A stretch of 64,000 nucleotides of DNA from Ensifer sp. BR816 (GTDB lineage Bacteria; Pseudomonadota; Alphaproteobacteria; Rhizobiales; Rhizobiaceae). A model generated the notes under the pieces. It saw nothing but the letters and a program-made list of their open reading frames with translations, was not told the origin of the DNA and did no database searches. The translations under genes were made by a program, and so were the position numbers. The stretch spans positions 5,330,799-5,394,798 of the forward strand of contig NZ_KB905370.1 of assembly GCF_000378985.1 (NCBI RefSeq), read 5' to 3'. Positions 57,830 to 64,000 of this stretch are shown piece after piece. Position 1 is the first letter of the stretch, and every line of letters starts with the position of its first letter.

Positions 57830-58767
57830 CAGAAGTTTACCCTGAGGTCCATGCCGGAATACAACCCCGCGACCTCATCGGCATAACCGTTGAAGCGGAG
57901 CGTATCGCGGCGATTGGAGCCGAAGAAGCCGCCTTCGCCGATCCGGTTTTCCGTTGCCTGGCTCCAGCGCGGGTGATCGACCGCCGGATTCACATTGGCA
58001 TAGAATCCGTATTCGTCCGGCGCGGCGAGGTTCCAGGTGCAGGGCGGCGCGGTTTCGGTGAGCGAGATTCGCACGATCGACTTGATTCCTTTGAAACCGT
58101 ATTTCCACGGGACCACCAGCCTTATCGGCGCACCGTTCTGGTTCGGCAACGTCTTGCCATAAAGGCCGACGGAGAGAATCGTCAGGGGATGGCGTGCTTC
58201 GTCGAGCCGCAAGCCCTCGCGATAGGGCCAGGGCAGCGGCTGGAAGTAACCGGATTGGCCGGGCATCTCTTCGGGCCGCACCACGGTTTCGAACGCGACA
58301 TATTTGGCGCTGCCGAGCGGCTCGACCATGTCGAGAAGGCCGGCTAGCGGGAAGCCGACCCAGGGGATCACCATCGACCAGGCTTCGACGCAGCGCATTC
58401 GGTAGGTTCGCTCTTCGAGCGGAAAGGCCAGCAGTTCCTCGAGGCCAAACTCCTTCGGCTTGCCGACGAGGCCGTCGACTTTGACCCGCCAGGGCGCTGG
58501 CTTGAAGCCGCCCGAATTGGCGGCGGGATCGCCCTTTCCGGTGCCGAACTCGTAGAAATTATTGTAGGTGGTCACGTCCTTTTCGGGTGTCAGGGTCTCC
58601 TCGACCTTGTAACGACTGCCCGAAGCCTTGAGCTCAGCCGCATCGGCCAGGCCGGCCCCACCGAGAACAAGGCCGCCTGCGGCGGCGAGAAAGCGGCGGC
58701 GATCGAGGAAGAATGGCTCCGGGGTAATTTCGGATGCGGCGATCCGCGGCGGGCGGTAAGCGGGCAT
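57829..58767 (-). CDS. msrP: Periplasmic methionine sulfoxide reductase, molybdopterin subunit MsrP
   Basis: 312 aa. The N-terminus carries a twin-arginine signal ([18 protein letters not shown]), consistent with export of a folded molybdoenzyme. The Mo-coordinating Cys is in [17 protein letters not shown], and [16 protein letters not shown] is typical. It repairs oxidised methionine in envelope proteins, with electrons from MsrQ. It is divergent from the Deg-family protease gene, so both envelope quality-control genes share one intergenic region. Confidence 0.95.
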   Translation of the reverse strand: MPAYRPPRIAASEITPEPFFLDRRRFLAAAGGLVLGGAGLADAAELKASGSRYKVEETLTPEKDVTTYNNFYEFGTGKGDPAANSGGFKPAPWRVKVDGLVGKPKEFGLEELLAFPLEERTYRMRCVEAWSMVIPWVGFPLAGLLDMVEPLGSAKYVAFETVVRPEEMPGQSGYFQPLPWPYREGLRLDEARHPLTILSVGLYGKTLPNQNGAPIRLVVPWKYGFKGIKSIVRISLTETAPPCTWNLAAPDEYGFYANVNPAVDHPRWSQATENRIGEGGFFGSNRRDTLRFNGYADEVAGLYSGMDLRVNF

Positions 58768-58974
58768 GATGCTTCCTCGACAAGGGTTGAAAGCTGATTT
58801 CCGCCAAGATGACCAGAGATTCGATCACTGGAAAAGATGGAGGAGACCACGTTTTCGTGCACGGTGCGTGAGGAGGAAAAGCGTTGCGACGATTTCGTGG
58901 AAGGAGCGCGGCAAAAGCCTGAAAAACCGTCCGAAATCGTGAGCGTGCTTGATCACCGGGCGGCAGCCTCGCGT

Positions 58975-59003
58975 TTGCCTTTTTTGTTGCGAAATCCTAT
59001 CTG
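58975..59003 (+). promoter_or_regulatory. Candidate promoter of the Deg-family gene
   Basis: TTGCCT (58975-58980), 17-bp spacer, TATCTG (58998-59003), with ATG 59034 about 30 bp downstream. The remaining 200 bp up to msrP show no further clear signal. Confidence 0.45.
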
Positions 59004-59033
59004 AACTAGCGGCAATGAAAGGGAGAATGCTTC

Positions 59034-60422
59034 ATGATTTTTGGCCGTCGAGCCCTGTCGGCTCTTGTTATTGCAATAGCCATGTCGGCACCGGCCGCAG
59101 CGCAGGACGCCAAGACCATTCCGCAATCCCACACGGAAATGCAGCTCTCCTTCGCGCCGCTGGTCAAGCAGACCGCCAATGCGGTGGTGAATGTCTATGC
59201 CGAGCGGGTCGTCGAGCGGCGATCGGTCGATCCCTTCTTCGAGGAATTCTTTGGCCAGCGCATGCCGAACCGCACGGAAAAGCAGTCGTCGCTCGGCTCG
59301 GGCGTGATCGTCCGCCGCGACGGCATCGTCGTCACCAACAATCACGTCATCGAGGGGGCCGACGACATCAAGGTGGCACTCGCCGACGGGCGTGAGTACC
59401 CGTGTAAAATCGTGCTAAAAGACGATCGCCTCGACCTGGCGGTGATGAAAATCGAATCGGATGGTCCCTTTGACATCATACCGATCGGCGATTCGGACGC
59501 GGTCGAAGTCGGCGACCTGGTGCTGGCGATGGGCAACCCGTTCGGGGTCGGGCAGACGGTGACCAGCGGCATCGTCTCGGCGCTTGCCCGCAACCAGATC
59601 TCCAATGGTGATTTCGGTTTCTTCATCCAGACCGACGCGGCGATCAATCCGGGCAATTCCGGCGGCGGCCTTATCAATATGAAGGGCGAACTGATCGGCA
59701 TCAACACCGCGATCTTCTCGCGGGGTGGCGGCTCGAACGGCGTGGGCTTCGCGATACCGGCAAATCTGGTGAAGGTCTTCGTGGCATCCGCGGAAGGCGG
59801 TGGCGGCTCCTTCGTCCGTCCCTTCGTCGGCGCGACCTTCGAGCCGGTCACCTCCGATGTCGCCGAGGCCCTCGGCCTTGATCGCGCGCGTGGCGCGCTG
59901 GTGACGGCCGTCCAGTCGGACGGACCGGCGGCAAATGCCGGCATGAAACCGGGACAGGTGGTGACAGCTGTCAACGGTATTTCGGTAGAGCATCCGGATG
60001 CCCTCGGCTACCGATTGACGACAGTCGGCATCGGCCATGAGGCGCGCGTGACGGTGAGCGAACACGGTGAAACGCACGAAATCACCCTGAAGCTGGACCA
60101 GGCGCCGGAAACCGCGCCGCGCGACGAACGTCTGATCGAGGGGAGGAACCCCTTTGCCGGCGCCGTCGTCGCCAATCTTTCGCCGCGTCTCGCCGATGAA
60201 CTGCGCATGCCGACGTCGCTCAAGGGCGTCGTCGTCACCGAGGTCAACCGCGGCTCGCCGGCGGCGCGCATTGGCCTCGAACCGAAAGATATCGTACGCT
60301 CCGTCAATGGAACGGCCATCGACAACTCGAAGGCATTGGAAAGCGTCGTGGCCGAAGACGCATCGTTCTGGCGCGTCGAGATCGAGCGCGACGGCCAGGT
60401 CATCCGGCAATTCTTCCGATGA
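59034..60422 (+). CDS. degP: Do/DegP-family periplasmic serine protease
   Basis: 462 aa. Signal peptide about residues 1-23 (ALVIAIAMSAPAAAQ), trypsin-like domain with His in VTNNHVIEGAD, Asp in DDRLDLAVMKI and Ser in TDAAINPGNSGGGLINMKG. Two C-terminal PDZ domains follow (around FVGATFEPV and GVVVTEVNRGSPAARIGLEP). It degrades or holds misfolded envelope proteins. Rhizobia have several Deg paralogues, so the exact name (degP, degQ or degS-like) is uncertain; two PDZ domains argue against DegS. It overlaps rarA by 4 bp. Confidence 0.9.
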   Translation: MIFGRRALSALVIAIAMSAPAAAQDAKTIPQSHTEMQLSFAPLVKQTANAVVNVYAERVVERRSVDPFFEEFFGQRMPNRTEKQSSLGSGVIVRRDGIVVTNNHVIEGADDIKVALADGREYPCKIVLKDDRLDLAVMKIESDGPFDIIPIGDSDAVEVGDLVLAMGNPFGVGQTVTSGIVSALARNQISNGDFGFFIQTDAAINPGNSGGGLINMKGELIGINTAIFSRGGGSNGVGFAIPANLVKVFVASAEGGGGSFVRPFVGATFEPVTSDVAEALGLDRARGALVTAVQSDGPAANAGMKPGQVVTAVNGISVEHPDALGYRLTTVGIGHEARVTVSEHGETHEITLKLDQAPETAPRDERLIEGRNPFAGAVVANLSPRLADELRMPTSLKGVVVTEVNRGSPAARIGLEPKDIVRSVNGTAIDNSKALESVVAEDASFWRVEIERDGQVIRQFFR

Positions 60423-61729
60423 GTGATCTCTTTTCCCCCACTGAGCCGCCTGAGATGGCCTCCGCCAGACCGCTGGCCGATCGGCTGCGGCCACGCACGC
60501 TCGCCGAAGTGACCGGCCAGGAACACCTGACTGGCGCGGACGGCGCGCTGACGCGGATGATCGCTGCGGGGTCGCTCGGCTCGATGATCTTCTGGGGACC
60601 GCCGGGCACCGGCAAGACCACCGTCGCCCGGCTGCTTTCCGGGGAGGCGGGTCTCGCCTTCGAGCAGATCTCGGCGATCTTTTCGGGCGTCGCCGACTTG
60701 AAGAAGGTGTTCGAGTCCGCCCGTGCGCGGCGCATGTCGGGCCGGCAGACATTGCTCTTCGTCGATGAGATTCATCGCTTCAACCGCGCTCAGCAGGACA
60801 GTTTTCTGCCGGTCATGGAAGACGGCACGGTCATCCTGGTCGGCGCAACCACCGAGAATCCGTCCTTCGAGCTCAATGCCGCACTCCTGTCGCGAGCGCG
60901 CGTGCTGACGTTCAAGCCGCATGACGAGGCGAGCCTCGAGGAACTTCTGAAGCGGGCGGAGCAGACCGAGGGCAAGCCGTTGCCGCTCGACGAGGACGCC
61001 CGGGCGAGCCTGATCCGGATGGCGGATGGCGACGGCCGGGCCGTGCTGACGCTTGCCGAAGAGGTCTGGCGGGCGGCACGCAAGGACGAGATATTCGACG
61101 CCGAAGCGCTGCGCGATATCGTCCAGCGCCGCGCGCCGGTCTATGACAAGAGCCAGGACGGCCACTACAATCTGATTTCGGCGCTGCACAAGTCGGTTCG
61201 CGGCTCCGACCCGGATGCGGCGCTCTATTATCTCTGCCGTATGCTCGATGCCGGCGAGGATCCTTTGTATATCGGCAGGCGACTGGTGCGCATGGCGATA
61301 GAGGATATCGGTCTTGCCGATCCGCAGGCCCTCGTGATCTGCAACGCCGCCAAGGATGCCTATGACTATCTCGGTTCGCCGGAGGGAGAGCTGGCGCTGG
61401 CGCAAGCCTGCGTCTATGTCGCCACGGCGCCCAAGTCGAACGCGCTCTATACGGCCTACAAGGGCGCAATGCGTGCGGCCAAGGAAAACGGCTCGCTGCT
61501 ACCGCCGAAGCATATTCTCAATGCCCCGACCAAGCTCATGAAGGGCGAGGGCTACAGCGAGGGCTATCGCTACGACCACGACGAGCCGGATGCTTTTTCC
61601 GGACAGGATTATTTTCCCGAGAAGATGGGCAGGAAGACTTTCTACGACCCGCCGGAGCGCGGCTTCGAACGGGATATCCGCAAGCGGCTCGAATGGTGGG
61701 CGAAACTTCGCCGCGAGCGAAATTCATGA
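60419..61729 (+). CDS. rarA: Replication-associated recombination protein A (AAA+ ATPase)
   Basis: 436 aa. Starts with the conserved PLADRLRPRTLAEVTGQEHL. Walker A GPPGTGKTT, Walker B LLFVDEIHRFNRAQQD, sensor VGATTENPSFE, and the C-terminal tetramerisation region (SALHKSVRGSDPDAALYYL) are all present. MgsA/RarA acts at stalled forks. Translationally coupled to the Deg gene by ATGA. Confidence 0.96.
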   Translation: MSDLFSPTEPPEMASARPLADRLRPRTLAEVTGQEHLTGADGALTRMIAAGSLGSMIFWGPPGTGKTTVARLLSGEAGLAFEQISAIFSGVADLKKVFESARARRMSGRQTLLFVDEIHRFNRAQQDSFLPVMEDGTVILVGATTENPSFELNAALLSRARVLTFKPHDEASLEELLKRAEQTEGKPLPLDEDARASLIRMADGDGRAVLTLAEEVWRAARKDEIFDAEALRDIVQRRAPVYDKSQDGHYNLISALHKSVRGSDPDAALYYLCRMLDAGEDPLYIGRRLVRMAIEDIGLADPQALVICNAAKDAYDYLGSPEGELALAQACVYVATAPKSNALYTAYKGAMRAAKENGSLLPPKHILNAPTKLMKGEGYSEGYRYDHDEPDAFSGQDYFPEKMGRKTFYDPPERGFERDIRKRLEWWAKLRRERNS

Positions 61730-61809
61730 CGAGCCGTGCCGCCTGTGCAGGGCAGGTCTGCCCTCCGGGCTCTTGCTGCGCGGGCCGCCCTGTGGCACAG
61801 AGACCATGT

Positions 61810-61869
61810 TGCAGACGGCTGCACGGGCGCGATCCTGATCGGCCCGAACATCCGCGGGGACGGCCTCGC
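61810..61869 (+). ncRNA. Guanidine-II riboswitch (mini-ykkC)
   Basis: Two hairpins with identical ACGG tetraloops: TGCAG-ACGG-CTGCA (61810-61823) and GCGGGG-ACGG-CCTCGC (61854-61869, one G-U), 30 nt apart, directly upstream of the SugE-type gene. Paired ACGR-loop stems are the definition of the class II guanidine aptamer, which binds guanidinium and frees the ribosome-binding site. The second stem ends 8 bases before AAGGAG. Confidence 0.88.
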
Positions 61870-61889
61870 TCCAGATGAAGGAGCCTGAC

Positions 61890-62204
61890 ATGGCCTGGTT
61901 CACTCTGCTTCTCGCCGGACTTCTCGAAATCGGCTGGGCAATCGGCCTCAAATACACCGACGGGTTTACGCGGCTGACGCCGACCGTGCTCACGGTCGGC
62001 TCGATGATTCTGAGCATCGCCCTGCTTGGACTTGCTGTTCGCACGCTGCCTCTCGGCACGGCTTATGCGGTCTGGACCGGAATCGGCACGATCGGCACCG
62101 TCGTGCTCGGCATCATCCTCTTCGCCGAGCCGATGACCGTCGCGCGCCTTGGCTGCATCGGCCTGATCGTCGCCGGCATTGCCGGCCTGAAGCTTGCCGC
62201 ATAA
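61890..62204 (+). CDS. gdx: SMR-family guanidinium exporter (SugE/Gdx)
   Basis: 104 aa from ATG 61890, preferred over ATG 61875 because AAGGAG (61878-61883) lies 6 bases upstream. Four membrane helices of the small multidrug resistance family; the essential Glu is in [17 protein letters not shown], and the pattern [13 protein letters not shown] fits SugE/Gdx rather than EmrE. Works as an antiparallel dimer exchanging guanidinium for protons. The guanidine-II riboswitch upstream supports guanidinium as the real substrate over quaternary ammonium compounds. Confidence 0.92.
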   Translation: MAWFTLLLAGLLEIGWAIGLKYTDGFTRLTPTVLTVGSMILSIALLGLAVRTLPLGTAYAVWTGIGTIGTVVLGIILFAEPMTVARLGCIGLIVAGIAGLKLAA

Positions 62205-62248
62205 CTTTAGATGAGGCGTCTACCGTTACGGCAGGCGGCTCTATCGCG

Positions 62249-63034
62249 TTACCTCAACGCGTCGAGGACAGCGGTGGCCGCCTGCATTTCCTGCCAGCGA
62301 TTCTCGCGCCGTTGGAAGGCCTCCTCGTCGGTGCCCCAATGCTCGATCTGCCAGTCCTCGTCGACATGGGCGGCCGACCAGGCCTCTTCGGCCGAGAGCC
62401 GGCCCAGGCCGATGGCGAGCGCCAGCAAAGCCGAGCCGGTCAATGCGGTCACCATGTGCAGGCAGGCGAGGCCGAGCGGCGTCGCAAAGGCGCGCAAGCC
62501 TTCCGCATAGGCGGAAATCGCCTCGCGCGGCTGTTCCTGGTGGATGACGCCCTCGGCAAGGATGAAGCGGGCGCCGAGCGATTGGGCGGCCCAATCAAGA
62601 ATGGGGTTCCAGATCGCGTTCTGCCGTTCCACAAGTCCGGCGGGGCTGTCGGCGCGATAGCAGAGAAGGTCAGTGCCGGCGAACCGGAGGATGTCGTCGA
62701 AGACAGCGCGCTGGTCGAGCGCCACGCCGTCGATGGCCGTGTTGACGATCCGGGTCAGCGGCATGGCCGAGGGGTCGATGATATCGGTTTGCGCGTCCCA
62801 CTCTGCCGCCAGGAGTTCGGCGAGCTTCAGCGTCGGGACGGCAAGGGGCCGCTTCGCGGGCGTGCGAAGGGGCCGCCCGTCGAGAAGCACCGCGTGCCCG
62901 CCACCCTCGGCATCGGCGACGCCGACGGTTTTGTAGAAACGCTTTGCCACCGGCTTTTGCATCTGGATCTGAGCGCGGCGCACCGGATCTTCGTGGCTGA
63001 GTGCTCCGCTCAATTCGTCGCGAATATCAGGCAT
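62249..63034 (-). CDS. ATP12-family F1-ATPase assembly chaperone
   Basis: 261 aa. Typical ATP12 sequence: RFYKTVGVADAEGGGHAVLLDGRPLRTPAKRPL near residue 32 and WDAQTDIIDPSAMPLTRIVNTAID. Mitochondrial ATP12 binds the F1 alpha subunit; the alphaproteobacterial homologues are their relatives. It overlaps the HAD gene by 8 bp on the same strand. Confidence 0.93.
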   Translation of the reverse strand: MPDIRDELSGALSHEDPVRRAQIQMQKPVAKRFYKTVGVADAEGGGHAVLLDGRPLRTPAKRPLAVPTLKLAELLAAEWDAQTDIIDPSAMPLTRIVNTAIDGVALDQRAVFDDILRFAGTDLLCYRADSPAGLVERQNAIWNPILDWAAQSLGARFILAEGVIHQEQPREAISAYAEGLRAFATPLGLACLHMVTALTGSALLALAIGLGRLSAEEAWSAAHVDEDWQIEHWGTDEEAFQRRENRWQEMQAATAVLDALR

Positions 63035-63695
63035 GGTTCAATCCCATCCATTCGATGATATCTGCCGGTACATGGGCGATGTGGTCGGCGCCGGCCTCGA
63101 CCAGCGCCGGAACGCTGGCATAGCCCCAGGAAACCCCGAGGGCGCCGGCCCCGGCCGCCTTTGCCATCTGCATATCGTAGATCGCGTCGCCGATGACAAT
63201 CGTGTCTTTCGGGTCGACACCGGCCTCGGCGCAACACTCCATCACCATCGCCGGATGCGGCTTCGACGGGCAGTCGTCCGCCGTCCGCGAGACGAAGAAG
63301 AGCTTGTCGAAGCCGTGGGTCGCGGCGATGTGCCGGAGACCCTGCCTCGACTTTCCGGTCACGGCTCCGATCAACAGTTCTTCCCTGGCGGCCAGGGTCT
63401 GCACCATCTCTGCAATGCCGGGAAACAGTGCTTCCTGATAGACCTGTTCACTGCGCACCGAACTGAAAATGCCCTTGTAATGTGTCGTCATCGCGGTGGC
63501 GCGCGGGTCGATGTGGTCCTGGCCCAACAGGCGCGCGATCGCGATGTCGAGCGTCAACCCGATGATCGCCCTCGTCGCCAACGCCTCCGGCCGGGGGAGA
63601 TCGAAAGCCTCGAAGGTACGGCTCATCACCTCATGGATAAGGCCGGCGCTGTCGACCAGCGTTCCGTCGCAATCGAAGAGCACCAGCTTCATCAC
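63027..63695 (-). CDS. HAD-superfamily phosphatase (Gph/PGMB-like)
   Basis: 222 aa. Motif I LVLFDCDGTLVDS with both catalytic Asp, motif II in IGAVTGKSRQG, motif III Lys in CPSKPHPAM and motif IV VIGDAIYDMQMA. The alpha-helical cap lies between motifs I and II. Substrate unknown; phosphoglycolate or sugar phosphates are usual for this subgroup. It overlaps both flanking genes, forming a compact rlu-HAD-ATP12 operon. Confidence 0.93.
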   Translation of the reverse strand: MMKLVLFDCDGTLVDSAGLIHEVMSRTFEAFDLPRPEALATRAIIGLTLDIAIARLLGQDHIDPRATAMTTHYKGIFSSVRSEQVYQEALFPGIAEMVQTLAAREELLIGAVTGKSRQGLRHIAATHGFDKLFFVSRTADDCPSKPHPAMVMECCAEAGVDPKDTIVIGDAIYDMQMAKAAGAGALGVSWGYASVPALVEAGADHIAHVPADIIEWMGLNHA

Positions 63696-64000
63696 TCGTC
63701 CTCGCCGGCGGCGTTCTCGTCGAGGCCGAGCAGGTTCCAGCTCTGCACCATATGCGGCGGCAAGGGGGCGGTAACCTTCAGCCGGCCGCCGTTCGGATGG
63801 GGGATGTCGATAAAGCGGGCATGCAGATGCAGGCGGTTCTGGATGCCGCCGGGGAAGGTCCAGTTGATGTCCGCTTCGAAATATTTCGGGTCGCCGATGA
63901 TCGGGTGGCCGATATGGGCGGCGTGGACGCGGAGCTGATGCGTGCGGCCGGTATAGGGTTCCATTTCCAGCCAGGCGAGGTTCTGGCCGGCCTGCTCGAT
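63692..64000 (-). CDS. RluC/RluD-family 23S rRNA pseudouridine synthase (C-terminal part, cut by window end)
   Basis: Only the last about 102 codons are in the window; the frame is open to 64000. LEMEPYTGRTHQLRVHAAHIGHPIIGDPKYF is the C-terminal signature of the RluA group (TGRTHQIRVH motif), whose catalytic Asp would lie further upstream outside the window. The C-terminal tail ends DENAAGEDE and overlaps the HAD start by 4 bp. Confidence 0.93.
   Translation of the reverse strand: MEQAGQNLAWLEMEPYTGRTHQLRVHAAHIGHPIIGDPKYFEADINWTFPGGIQNRLHLHARFIDIPHPNGGRLKVTAPLPPHMVQSWNLLGLDENAAGEDE

Overview
The window looks like a chromosomal segment of a fast-growing rhizobium of the Sinorhizobium/Ensifer group. 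Gene order, high GC, the lengths of RpoB (1380 aa) and RpoC (1401 aa), an ATP12-type F1 assembly chaperone and rhizobial-type intergenic palindromes all fit that group. The assignment rests on pattern recognition only; no database search was run.

Layout. 0.2-5.3 kb: housekeeping genes (mrcA; prfB with its programmed frameshift; a secreted hypothetical; nadK). 5.4-7.7 kb: tRNA-Thr followed by a small foreign-looking stretch (a DUF4238 gene, decayed small ORFs and an AT-rich patch). 7.7-18.1 kb: a ten-gene, same-strand catabolic and transport cluster. It holds a GntR regulator, a DapA-family lyase/deaminase, an aldehyde dehydrogenase, an FAD amine/imino-acid oxidase, a betaine-type ABC importer (binding protein, ATPase with CBS region, two permeases), a proline-racemase-family protein and a GATase1-AraC regulator. 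18.2-24.3 kb: lysR/azoR divergent pair, small secreted Cys-rich protein, rlmB, tRNA-Tyr, tRNA-Gly, a first tuf copy and an NAD-dependent epimerase. 24.5-57.1 kb: tRNA-Trp, secE-nusG, rplKA, rplJL-rpoBC, the str operon (rpsL-rpsG-fusA-tuf) and the joined S10-spc-alpha ribosomal clusters through rplQ. 57.1-64 kb: msrQP, a Deg-family protease, rarA, a guanidine-II riboswitch with a SugE/Gdx exporter, an ATP12-family gene, a HAD phosphatase and the 3' part of an RluC/D pseudouridine synthase cut by the window end.

How the genes work together. Most of the window is the transcription and translation core: RNA polymerase subunits alpha, beta and beta', about 30 ribosomal proteins, EF-G, two EF-Tu copies, RF2, NusG, SecE/SecY, Adk and four tRNAs. 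The accessory cluster contains one gene for every enzyme class of the bacterial hydroxyproline route (epimerase, FAD oxidase, DapA-family deaminase, semialdehyde dehydrogenase) next to a quaternary-amine-type importer. However, its epimerase-like protein has Gly where the second catalytic Cys should be, so the real substrate is open.

Most notable points are that cluster and its odd racemase homologue; a class II guanidine riboswitch recognisable from two ACGG-loop hairpins; a duplicated 34-bp tuf 3' end around a palindromic insert; near-identical tuf copies about 19 kb apart; and terminator-like hairpins at several ribosomal operon joints.
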